Assembly: GCF_014696105.1 (NCBI RefSeq)
Contig: NZ_JACJPO010000077.1
Location: 1-64,000 of the forward strand
DNA from: Microcoleus sp. FACHB-1515
GTDB lineage: Bacteria; Cyanobacteriota; Cyanobacteriia; Elainellales; Elainellaceae
Direction: 5' to 3'
Length of the DNA: 64,000 nt
The translations under genes and the position numbers were made by a program. This document shows, piece after piece, positions 24,134 through 31,784 of the stretch; the first letter of the stretch is position 1, and every line of letters starts with the position of its first letter. The notes below the pieces were generated by a model, which was given only the letters and a program-made list of their open reading frames with translations, made no database searches and was not told where the DNA came from.

Positions 24134-25264
24134 CTATTTTGAATCTTCGTGTTCTTGAGCTTCTTTGGTCAGCGATCGCTCCTCTAGTCTCTTACGAGTG
24201 CGTTCTAGTTCACTCACCAGCAAGTTTTCATCAGGCAACATCGTTTGATATTCTGCCGCCATAATTTTATTGGGAAGGCCATCTAGAGCATAGTGAGCTA
24301 CCGCTTCATCTTTTTTGTTACACAAAATCAGTCCAACTGGTGGATTCTCATTCGAGTACATCCAATGCTCTCGCGCATAGTTGAGATACAAATGCATTTG
24401 ACCTGCGTCCGCATGAGTAAACTCGCCCAATTTTAGATCGACAATCACCAAGCAGCGGAGACGGCGGTGGAAAAACAACAAATCAACCCTAAACCATTGT
24501 TCACCAATTCGTAGGCGACGTTGCCGTCCCAGAAATGCGAAGTCCGTTCCTAACTCCAGTAAAAAACTTTCGATGTGGCGAATTAACGCCTCTTCAAGCT
24601 CGTTTTCTGAATACTCGTCCTTGAGGTCTAGAAACTCCAAAACGAACGGATCGCGGATTTCATGTTCTGGGCGACTTGCATCCTCAATTTGAGCTTGGCT
24701 CCCCTTCTCTAGCATTGCTGCCTTATTGCGAGAGAGCATTGTGCGCTCATAGAATTGAGTTGCAATTTGCCGATTTAACTGCCGCACCGACCAACCGCTA
24801 CGTACAGCTTCCATTTCATAAAATGCTCTAGCTCCTGGTGCTTTGACACTGAGCAATTTGACATAATGTGACCAGGGCAGTGGGAATCTTCCAGACAGTG
24901 TCTGGAAAATGTCAGGATCGTCAAACTGTCCTACCAGTGGTTCTGAAATCGTCGGATAGGTTAGATAAAACGATCGCATTTGGAACAGGTTGCTGCGCTT
25001 GAAACCTCGACCGAAGCGAGTAGACAAATCTTGTGCCAACCGTCCAACAAGCTGCTTGCCATACTCTGCTCGGCTCTCTCCTTGCTGCTCCAGCTCAACA
25101 ATGCGTCGTCCGATTTCCCAATAGGTAGCAGTCATCAAAACATTGACCGATCGCGCTGCTGCCCGCCGCGCTGATTCTAGCAGTTCAGCAACTCCCGCTA
25201 GAACGACACCGTACTCGACAGACTCAATTGAAGACAATGAATTTCGTTGCTCATCCTCGGTCAC
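24134..25264 (-). CDS. DUF1016 (YhcG-type) PD-(D/E)XK nuclease family protein
   Basis: The 376-residue product has the two-domain layout of this family. The N-terminal part has YWEIGRRIVELEQQGESRAEYGKQL and FSTRFGRGF-like RLAQDLSTRFGRGFKRSNLFQMR (about residues 45-95). The C-terminal nuclease core (240-340) has FAFLGRQRRLRIGEQWFRVDLLFFHRRLRCLVIVDLK, giving the D-X(n)-D-X-K pattern of PD-(D/E)XK enzymes. These are predicted nucleases common in defence and mobile regions. No partner gene is evident. Confidence 0.85.
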   Translation of the reverse strand: MTEDEQRNSLSSIESVEYGVVLAGVAELLESARRAAARSVNVLMTATYWEIGRRIVELEQQGESRAEYGKQLVGRLAQDLSTRFGRGFKRSNLFQMRSFYLTYPTISEPLVGQFDDPDIFQTLSGRFPLPWSHYVKLLSVKAPGARAFYEMEAVRSGWSVRQLNRQIATQFYERTMLSRNKAAMLEKGSQAQIEDASRPEHEIRDPFVLEFLDLKDEYSENELEEALIRHIESFLLELGTDFAFLGRQRRLRIGEQWFRVDLLFFHRRLRCLVIVDLKLGEFTHADAGQMHLYLNYAREHWMYSNENPPVGLILCNKKDEAVAHYALDGLPNKIMAAEYQTMLPDENLLVSELERTRKRLEERSLTKEAQEHEDSK

Positions 25265-25457
25265 AACCTATTTATACCTCAACACTACCTTGTCTTCTAG
25301 CGTCAGGAAATTACTTGACACCTTGCTACCTCGCTTCACCCCAACAATTTATTGAAGAAATTGAAACTGACCTAATTTTCATCAGTTATCCTATAGGCAA
25401 TCTGACGAAGCAACACGAATAGCAAGAATCTTTCCCTATCCTCATTATTCCATCAAT

Positions 25458-26549
25458 TCAATTGAGATTTGATTTTAGCTTTTCAGAGTTGATTTGAAAT
25501 TGAATATTGGGTGTCTTCCTTTTACCGGGTAGCTCTTTAGCGCCAAGAATGTAGCCTTCCTGCTGTAACTCCTCGACTGTGCGCCAAAATATTTGATTGT
25601 TTCGTGAGGAGTTGCTGCCGAACAAATCAAGGTTTTTGAATAAATATTGCTTAGAAATCGTTAGATACTGTCCATCTTGGGGAGAATCCCATTTCAGTCG
25701 GCTTGCTAGATAAACAAGCAGCTTAGTCCTGTAGTCGTTCTTGGTATTGCTACCAAGTTTTTGAGCAATATCGACATCTCCAGCAAACAGGACATAATCG
25801 CCTGTGCGACTGGGGCCTTCAAAAAACTCTAACGACACTGTGTATGAATCAGCCAGTTCATAAGTGTAATCAGCCGCTTTTGCTAAATCAAAATCGCGAG
25901 AGAGGTTTTCTATCTTGTAACTTTTAATCCGAAGAATACTCTTAATAATGACTTCTGCCCCGATTTTATTTCCCTCCCTCAAAGACTTGGCAAGAACTAG
26001 CTCAACTCGATGAAGTGCTACGAGGTCACGGTTGAGTTGCGATCGCATCTTGGCGTGAAAACTGCCTCCTTTGCTGCGCGAGTAGCCGAGGTTTTCCAGC
26101 AAGTCATTGGAGCGAAAAGTCACGATCGGACCATTATTCTGCTCGGCTGCTAGCTTATAGAGATACAGTACAATTCCAACCTGACGAGGATTTAAGAAGG
26201 TCAGCAGTGCCATGAACAGGCGCTGAATCTTACGGTCTTGAATCTTTTCAAGTCCCTTACCGATCCCTTGAGCGGCTAAAGTTTCAAGGTCAAGGCTGTC
26301 ATACTGCTGCTTTAATTCTTCCCATTCATCTGTTGTCAGGTCTTCGAGCGGAACCCGCCTTGTCACTGCAACTTCGCCAACATCTGCGGTATCTGCCTCA
26401 ACCCGCATCTCCAGATAGTAGCCATCTCCGTCTGAGCGCAAGATCGGTAAATGGACATCGGGATTATTAACGGAGGCTCCGGCTCTGGGCAGCACCATCA
26501 AAAGCTGCCCATCTACCGGAAAATTTAAGCTACTTTTACTGGCAGTCAT
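25458..26549 (-). CDS. Probable plasmid replication initiator protein
   Basis: The 363-residue product has no firm family match by eye but looks like a tandem winged-helix initiator. It has a helical block with RQVGIVLYLYKLAAEQN, then FRSNDLLENLGYSRSKGGSFHAKMRSQLNRDLVAL (a DNA-binding-like helix pair near 165-205), and a second wing region near 275-345 (YLASRLKWDSPQDGQYLTISKQYLFKNLDLF). Its start is 83 bases from ten direct-repeat iterons, the usual arrangement of an autoregulated iteron-binding Rep protein. The call rests mainly on this context. It could instead be another iteron-binding regulator. Confidence 0.65.
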   Translation of the reverse strand: MTASKSSLNFPVDGQLLMVLPRAGASVNNPDVHLPILRSDGDGYYLEMRVEADTADVGEVAVTRRVPLEDLTTDEWEELKQQYDSLDLETLAAQGIGKGLEKIQDRKIQRLFMALLTFLNPRQVGIVLYLYKLAAEQNNGPIVTFRSNDLLENLGYSRSKGGSFHAKMRSQLNRDLVALHRVELVLAKSLREGNKIGAEVIIKSILRIKSYKIENLSRDFDLAKAADYTYELADSYTVSLEFFEGPSRTGDYVLFAGDVDIAQKLGSNTKNDYRTKLLVYLASRLKWDSPQDGQYLTISKQYLFKNLDLFGSNSSRNNQIFWRTVEELQQEGYILGAKELPGKRKTPNIQFQINSEKLKSNLN

Positions 26550-26632
26550 AGAATCACAAAGCTGAGCAATGGACGAATTCTACTAGATGTATTGGATTTT
26601 TGATCTCGTACACCCTACCAATAGCTCTGTTG

Positions 26633-26945
26633 TTCTATCACTCCCACGTATGTTTTTATATCTAACCTCTATCAATCCCGCGTACAAATTGCTCTATCAC
26701 TCTCACGTATGGCTTTGTACCCGTTCTATCACTCCGACGTACAAATCGCTCTATCACTCCCACGTCAAGATGAGAAAGATGCTCACAGCATAATCCTTCA
26801 AGAATAAGGATTAAACTCCTTGTTCTATCACTCCGACGTACAAGTCGCTCTATCACTCCGAAGGATAGTTGATTTCTGTTCTATCACTCCGACGTACAAA
26901 TCGCTCTATCACTCCTGAGTATATCTGTTCTATCACTCCCGCGTA
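26633..26945. repeat. Ten-iteron array, probable replication origin
   Basis: Ten direct copies of an 18-bp unit, consensus YTCTATCACTCCSACGTA, start at 26633, 26667, 26692, 26724, 26749, 26823, 26848, 26879, 26904 and 26928. Many starts are 24-25 bp apart. Units pair into a composite (TTCTATCACTCC-GACGTACAARTCGCTCTATCACTCC) repeated three times. All units face the same way. With the adjacent initiator-like gene this fits an iteron-type oriV. The following 140 bases are AT-rich, as expected of a melting region. Confidence 0.8.
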
Positions 26946-27087
26946 ATCCTCTTCAATTAAGAGTTTCGGCCAGTTTTACTGTAAATCTTTAGGTGTTTAA
27001 TAGAGTGCATTAGCGCTTAGTTCTTCAGTTCTAAGCATCAATACATTCCTAGTCCCACTCGTTTTACAACTTGGAGGTTACAACACA

Positions 27088-27168
27088 ATGACGCAATGGC
27101 TGCTCGAAAGCCAGCGCTTAGACAAGTTCTATTTCAAAAAGCCTGCAACATTGACCCACAATAGCTAA
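27088..27168 (+). CDS. Possible 26-residue peptide with strong ribosome-binding site
   Basis: TTGGAGG lies ten bases before ATG 27088. The peptide begins MTQWLLESQRLDKFYF and ends at TAA 27166-27168. A good intrinsic terminator follows 56 bases later. The combination of ribosome site, short ORF and terminator between the iterons and the primase gene suggests a small transcript with a leader peptide or a copy-control role. No homologue is recognised. Confidence 0.4.
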   Translation: MTQWLLESQRLDKFYFKKPATLTHNS

Positions 27169-27223
27169 GAAACCGGAACAGAGCCTCGCCAAAGTCTCAA
27201 TCGTCCCGGCTTCCTAGCCTTGA

Positions 27224-27258
27224 GTTGAAGAAACGCCTATCTCTTCAACCGGGTTTTT
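27224..27258 (+). terminator. Intrinsic terminator
   Basis: GTTGAAGA (27224-27231) pairs with TCTTCAAC (27242-27249), followed by CGGGTTTTTG. An outer CCCG/CGGG pairing is possible. It would end a transcript carrying the 26-residue ORF. Confidence 0.6.
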
Positions 27259-27299
27259 GTGTATCTGCATGATAGCAGTCCCCAAGGATTTGTCACACA

Positions 27300-27378
27300 A
27301 AATTGTCAGGGTCTAGCCAGCCCTGGCACAATTTGCTTTAGTTGAGCTAAAGCTGTAGTGTGACAGCCTTCGGGCTGT
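27300..27378 (+). other. Three tandem hairpins upstream of primase gene
   Basis: Hairpin 1 is AAATTGT/ACAATTT with inner AGGG/CCCT (27300-27334). Hairpin 2 is a perfect GCTTTAG-TTGAG-CTAAAGC (27335-27353). Hairpin 3 is ACAGCC-TTCG-GGCTGT (27363-27378), a UUCG tetraloop if transcribed. None has a T-tract. They may be single-strand initiation (priming) sites, oriT-like structure or 5' leader structure for the primase gene 70 bases on. Confidence 0.5.
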
Positions 27379-27448
27379 TAGGTTGTCGTATTGAACTTGT
27401 GTAAGCAGGGGTTATCTGAACCGGTTCCATTATCCAAATGGAGCCGAT

Positions 27449-29149
27449 ATGGATATTGCCGACCCACCAATCAAATTTCAATATATCCACGAATGGGACG
27501 ACAGCTTCTTAGCTCTCTTCCCGCATCGCTTCGACTACATCTGGGCAAAGCACCCAGAGTCAGGTGCAGCAGTTGAGTGGAAAACTGAGAGTCGTCATCT
27601 CTTAAGCGATCGCCTGATCCGACAAGGTGCTTACCTCTACGGGGTTCGCTTTGCCACGAAAACAAACTACTGCCTCCTCGACATTGACACGGGCAGCCCC
27701 TACCACCCCAGCCGCGATCCGTTTGCAATTTCTCGAATCACTGCTGCCCTCGAACCACTCGGACTAGTTCGACATCTTGCCTGCACTTCGAGCTACAGCG
27801 GCGGCCTGCACGTCTACTTTCCATTCCAGCAGGCTCAAAGCTCTTGGCAGTTAGCGATCGCCCTAGCGTGCCTACTCGAAAACGCCGGGTTCAAACTCAA
27901 ACCCGGACAACTCGAAGTTTTTCCAAACCCAAAACCGTTTTCAGCAGACGGCAGTTTCAGCTTATTCAATGCTCACCGACTACCCCTACAAATCGGGTCG
28001 TATTTGCTCGATCGAGAATATCAGCCAGTCTGGAGTGACACTAACCAGTTTGTAAGCCAATGGCAGCTTACCCAAACTCACAACGATGTTGAAAGTAAAA
28101 CACTCAAACAGATTCTCAAGCAAGCAAAGCGACAGCACTTCGGCATTTCAGGCAAAGCCGAAAAGTTCCTCAACGACTTGAACGCTGAAATTGAGTTGGG
28201 TTGGACTGGGTATGGACAAAGCAATCGACTACTCGGACGGATCACAATGCGATCGTTCATTTTTCACCACGTCCTCTCCGGCGGTGAACCACTAGTTGGA
28301 CAAACACTGGTCAAAGAAATTGTTGAAACGGCTCGATCGCTTCCTGGCTACCAAGAGTGGTGTCGCCATCAGCATGAGATCGAACACCGCGCTGAAGAAT
28401 GGACGCGCTGCATCGAAAGTAGCCACTACTACCACTACGGCGATCCCCAAGGAAAATTAAAAGCGAAAGCAGATCCAGAACTTAAAGCAGCGATCGAGCA
28501 GGCCCCCAGTTGGAATCAACAGCAATCCACAGCAGCACGAGAACGGATTCGAGCAGCGATCGCAGACCTGCTAGACAAGAACACACTTCCCAGTAAAGCA
28601 ACGGCACGCTTTCGATCGCTCCTCACCTATGGCATTGGTGGTGCTTCACTCTACCGTCACCGTGACTTGTGGCATCCCAACCATCTTAGCGAGGTAGAAC
28701 CAGCTTCAAATAACTTTCAAACACCCCCAAGCTTATTTTTAGAGGTAGGCGGTGATGCTTTGCCAGGTCAAGGTTCTAGCGATCGAGCATCACAATCTCA
28801 GGATTCATCAGCAGGTAATTCATCTGGCGATTGCAGCGATGCCAATCTTGCCTCAGATTCGCTGCAATCCAATTCTTATATTCAGTCACCCCTATTTGAC
28901 GTGCAAACCTGGCAAGCGGTGCATCAACAGGCCGATCGAGATGCGCAAAGGCAGCGACAACACCTCAAACGACAGGCATCCCAGATAAAGCAGATGGCAA
29001 GAATGCAGCAGTTTCTAAATTCTGGTGACCCGATTCTGGTTGCTGAGGCAATGGCCTGGGCAGCAATTAATCCAGGCATCCTCGACTTTGCTCAGCTTTC
29101 CTTGTTTTGGGGAGGAGTGCTCGGATTGAGCAGTGAGGGCAATCCCTAA
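27449..29149 (+). CDS. Archaeo-eukaryotic primase-superfamily protein 1
   Basis: The 566-residue product has an AEP-like catalytic core: YLYGVRFATKTNYCLLDIDTGSPYHP with Asp78 and Asp80 (hhhDhD motif I) and YSGGLHVYFPF with His121 (sxH motif II). EVFPNPKPF follows. A C-terminal helix-turn-helix-like region (RIRAAIADLLDKNTLPSKATARFRSLLTYGIGGASLYRH) precedes a Ser/Gln-rich linker and a short helical end. It closely resembles the product at 33346-35241. Its place beside iterons suggests origin-specific priming of plasmid DNA. Assignment is by motif only. Confidence 0.7.
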   Translation: MDIADPPIKFQYIHEWDDSFLALFPHRFDYIWAKHPESGAAVEWKTESRHLLSDRLIRQGAYLYGVRFATKTNYCLLDIDTGSPYHPSRDPFAISRITAALEPLGLVRHLACTSSYSGGLHVYFPFQQAQSSWQLAIALACLLENAGFKLKPGQLEVFPNPKPFSADGSFSLFNAHRLPLQIGSYLLDREYQPVWSDTNQFVSQWQLTQTHNDVESKTLKQILKQAKRQHFGISGKAEKFLNDLNAEIELGWTGYGQSNRLLGRITMRSFIFHHVLSGGEPLVGQTLVKEIVETARSLPGYQEWCRHQHEIEHRAEEWTRCIESSHYYHYGDPQGKLKAKADPELKAAIEQAPSWNQQQSTAARERIRAAIADLLDKNTLPSKATARFRSLLTYGIGGASLYRHRDLWHPNHLSEVEPASNNFQTPPSLFLEVGGDALPGQGSSDRASQSQDSSAGNSSGDCSDANLASDSLQSNSYIQSPLFDVQTWQAVHQQADRDAQRQRQHLKRQASQIKQMARMQQFLNSGDPILVAEAMAWAAINPGILDFAQLSLFWGGVLGLSSEGNP

Positions 29150-29171
29150 GTGGTGGGGTCGCGATCGATTG

Positions 29172-29224
29172 TGGTTAGGGTGCAAACGGTCGGCTAGTTA
29201 TGGTTCGATTTTGCACCCTAACCA
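29172..29224. repeat. TTAGGGTGCAA element 5
   Basis: Arms TGGTTAGGGTGCAA (29172-29185) and TTGCACCCTAACCA (29211-29224), spacer 25 bp. It lies 23 bp after the primase stop and about 100 bp before the lepB start. Confidence 0.85.
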
Positions 29225-29327
29225 CTTTACAAAGTCAGTTGCACTGTGACGATCGTTGGAGTCACAGCGTCATTGCAATGCGATAGCCGCGCTCTAGCTT
29301 GACGATGCTGAGAAATAGTTGAAATCG

Positions 29328-29927
29328 ATGTCCTTACCTTTGCGCCGTTCAACTCGGTCATCTACCCAGTCTTCTCGATCGAAACTGCTGCGCTGCTGGC
29401 ATGAGCCGCTGACGATGACAGTGGGTGGCTTATTAATCGCAATGGGTGTGAGAAGTGCGATCGCTTCCCCGGTCTACATTCCCTCCGAGTCAATGCAGCC
29501 CACGCTCGCTGTGAACGACACCCTGTTAACTGAGAAGTTGTCCTATCACTTTCATGCGCCCGTGCGGGGTGACATTGTGGTTTTCGCCGCTCCCACCCAA
29601 ACGCTGGCGGCCTGTCACGTTGCACCTGGAACTCGAATTGATTTGATCAAGCGGGTCGTAGCTGTGGCAGGCGATCACGTGGCAATTTCGTCTGGGCAGA
29701 TTTTCGTGAACGGCCAGCCGCTGAAGGAACCGTATGTGCAGGCGCAACCAAACTATGAGATGACAGCTAGCACCGTTCCACCCCAGAGCGTTTTTGTGCT
29801 TGGCGACAACCGTAATAATAGCTGCGATAGCCATATTTGGGGCGCTTTGCCCGTGCAGGCGATCGAGGGTCGAGCCATCTTGCGATTTTGGCCGCCTGCT
29901 CGAATCGGGCTGCTATCGCAGCGGTAG
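29328..29927 (+). CDS. lepB: Signal peptidase I
   Basis: The product has 199 residues from ATG 29328 (a TTG at 29319 adds three). A single N-terminal membrane segment is followed by the catalytic Ser in YIPSESMQPTL, the catalytic Lys in DLIKRVVAVAGD, and box E GDNRNNSCDSHIWG. All motifs of Ser/Lys-dyad leader peptidase are present. Plasmid-borne copies often mature conjugative pilins, as TraF does in RP4. The pilin-like protein encoded at 48762-49340 has an internal signal-type cleavage site, so it is a candidate substrate (inference). Confidence 0.9.
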   Translation: MSLPLRRSTRSSTQSSRSKLLRCWHEPLTMTVGGLLIAMGVRSAIASPVYIPSESMQPTLAVNDTLLTEKLSYHFHAPVRGDIVVFAAPTQTLAACHVAPGTRIDLIKRVVAVAGDHVAISSGQIFVNGQPLKEPYVQAQPNYEMTASTVPPQSVFVLGDNRNNSCDSHIWGALPVQAIEGRAILRFWPPARIGLLSQR

Positions 29928-30016
29928 CGATCGACGAGGTAACCTTAAGGAGACAAAATTGACGAATAATTGTTGTAGTATGACTGTACGCTTTGCTCAG
30001 TCTTGGAGAAGTAGCG

Positions 30017-30469
30017 ATGCGGCTACAACAATTGAAGCAGCAGGTTTATGAAGACTGGGAGCGCCGCTGCTGGTACAATGGCGCAGTTATTCAGCCGGAA
30101 TTGTTCAAGCTTGAGGTTCGCACCTTTGGCGATCTGCGCTGTAGGTCAACCTGGGTTCGCGCCCTTTGCCGTTTCCATGCGCTCAATGTTTGGGAAGGCT
30201 GTATGGACTCGTGGACGCTGATCACCTTGCACTTCAATTTTCAGTCAGGTTGCTGGAATTATGAGTTTCGGCAGCAAATTCTCGATGAATTTCTGACGAT
30301 TCCAGGCGCATTCGATGCGCTCAAAGTTGGATTTGAGCAGCTATTTGACTCAGATATCAAGTTCACAACCCAAGAGAAGGAGGCAGGCTATGGGCTTCTT
30401 GCAATGGTGGGTCAACAATCAGGAAGAACCGGAGGAACAACAGCTCTCACTGGATCTGAACGGCCATAG
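30017..30469 (+). CDS. Unknown protein, paralogue of the 15532 gene product
   Basis: The product has 150 residues from ATG 30017, preceded by GGAGAA. MRLQQLKQQVYEDWERR and VRTFGDLRCRSTWVRALC correspond to the matching region of the 15532 product. The last 30 residues, encoded where it overlaps the next gene by 80 bases, look low-quality. It pairs with the 30390 gene in the reverse order to the pair at 15113-15972. No domain is recognised. Confidence 0.7.
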   Translation: MRLQQLKQQVYEDWERRCWYNGAVIQPELFKLEVRTFGDLRCRSTWVRALCRFHALNVWEGCMDSWTLITLHFNFQSGCWNYEFRQQILDEFLTIPGAFDALKVGFEQLFDSDIKFTTQEKEAGYGLLAMVGQQSGRTGGTTALTGSERP

Positions 30470-30833
30470 TTCTGATGCTGAAATTGAACGGCATGAGCGA
30501 GTTGATGGAGCGGTTGTTAACAAAGATTTTCGCAAAGCGATCGAGCATCAAGGCGGAGACGATCGCGCTCAAATCGATAGCGCCACTGCCATGAGCAACG
30601 AGCTATTTGATGTCAGTCCCGCGCAGCTTTATCGAGCAACAGGTGGCAGAGCGTTCGATCGATCAACCTTACCCAAAGATGCTCAAAAAGCGTTTATTGT
30701 CGGTGAAACGATCGCCACTTACGATCTCAACGGTCAAGAGATTCAAGATACATCCCAACGAGAAATCAACAATAAAATAACAGACACGGTTCGAGAGTCG
30801 GGGAAAAAAGCGAGGGAATTCTTTCCCTGGTAG
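30390..30833 (+). CDS. Unknown protein, intact paralogue of the 15113 frameshifted gene
   Basis: The product has 147 residues from ATG 30390, led by a strong AGAAGGAGG. After MGFLQWW and an acidic linker come HERVDGAVVNKDFRKAI, DSATAMSNELFDVSPAQLYRATGG, STLPKDAQKAFIVGETIA and the end GKKAREFFPW. The ERVD...NELF...LYxxTGG...TLP...GE...FPW layout is well defined and is repeated in the 15113 copy. It faintly recalls C-terminal regions of DinD/BRO-type mobile-element proteins, but I would not assign it. It overlaps the upstream partner by 80 bases. Confidence 0.7.
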   Translation: MGFLQWWVNNQEEPEEQQLSLDLNGHSSDAEIERHERVDGAVVNKDFRKAIEHQGGDDRAQIDSATAMSNELFDVSPAQLYRATGGRAFDRSTLPKDAQKAFIVGETIATYDLNGQEIQDTSQREINNKITDTVRESGKKAREFFPW

Positions 30834-31045
30834 CCTTGAAAGAAAGCTTGCTAATTACGCTTATCTGCAAGGAGAATCCTACTTGGAAGCAGAGCGATTA
30901 AGATAACACGTGTGCCGTTTGCTCTTGAGAGGCTAGCCGCACTACCAGCCAAAACCACATCATGTTCAAGACTGCATCTACAAGTGATTGTGCCTTAATT
31001 GGTAATATTTTCTAAACCCAATTAAGAAGTCTGTAGCCTCTGTTC

Positions 31046-31393
31046 ATGATTTGTATTATCGCCAAACCTGCAACCCCTGCTGAGATGTATCGAATGTCAA
31101 GAATGTTCGGAAACTACATTAAACTGGCAGTGGATGTGGAACGTAGTATTCTAGCAGGAGGTGGTGAATCCCACGCTGAATGTGAAGCGGTTTTACTAAG
31201 CGTTGACAGTATGCAGCAAAATATTTGGGGTGCTGGGCTTAATTTGAAGACCCATCAAATAGAATACGACTCGATCATTAATATTCGTCCGAGCCAAGGC
31301 AATCGCTCAATGGTGATTCAAGATGCTAGCATTCGATCGAGAATTAATGAAATTATCAATCAGTTGATTGGAGAGTATCATGCAGACAGTTAA
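31046..31393 (+). CDS. DUF5674 family protein
   Basis: The 115-residue product matches this small family closely: YIKLAVDVERSILAGGGESHAECEAVLL in the first half, then YDSIINIRPSQGNRSMVIQD and a C-terminal helix. Function is unknown. It overlaps the next gene by 14 bases, so the two are probably translated together. The 211 bases upstream hold no recognisable feature beyond a presumed promoter. Confidence 0.8.
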   Translation: MICIIAKPATPAEMYRMSRMFGNYIKLAVDVERSILAGGGESHAECEAVLLSVDSMQQNIWGAGLNLKTHQIEYDSIINIRPSQGNRSMVIQDASIRSRINEIINQLIGEYHADS

Positions 31394-31748
31394 ACCAGAA
31401 TGGGCACCCTTGCAGGCTCAGTTTACTTCACTTACCCTCGATACTCGTATCTTACAGATCGCCAGCGAACTCCAAGCTTTGCAAAATGAGGTAGAGGTTG
31501 GGTACACGGTTACGCCCAGTGATGCTCAAGATTCGTGTAATTCAATACTTCGTAAAATTGAGCGCTATGTTGAGTGGACTGTACCTGAATTGCTGCCAAG
31601 TCGGGCTGAAGACGCAGAAATTTTGGTTAATGTCGCTCGCTTTGCAGCGCGGCTATTGATTCAGGAAAAGGCTTGGAACAATAGCCGCGTCGTAATAGAA
31701 GTAGAACAATGGATCGAACAGCTTCAAATCTTACTAAATCACGTCTAA
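31380..31748 (+). CDS. Unknown small protein paired with DUF5674 gene
   Basis: The product has 122 residues from ATG 31380, inside the 3' end of the DUF5674 gene. It is a mainly helical protein with acidic patches (LQALQNEVEVGY, ILRKIERYVEWTVPELLPSRAEDAEI). No family is recognised. The overlap suggests a two-gene unit, perhaps toxin-antitoxin-like, but there is no sequence proof. Confidence 0.55.
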   Translation: MQTVKPEWAPLQAQFTSLTLDTRILQIASELQALQNEVEVGYTVTPSDAQDSCNSILRKIERYVEWTVPELLPSRAEDAEILVNVARFAARLLIQEKAWNNSRVVIEVEQWIEQLQILLNHV

Positions 31749-31784
31749 GAAGCATCTCTGCTCCAGAAACAGACTTTGAAGATA

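Noticed and set aside
26633-26945. CRISPR array
   Set aside because: The repeats are short (18 bp), diverged, and the intervals (mostly 6-7 bp, some longer) partly repeat too; no cas genes. They fit iterons.
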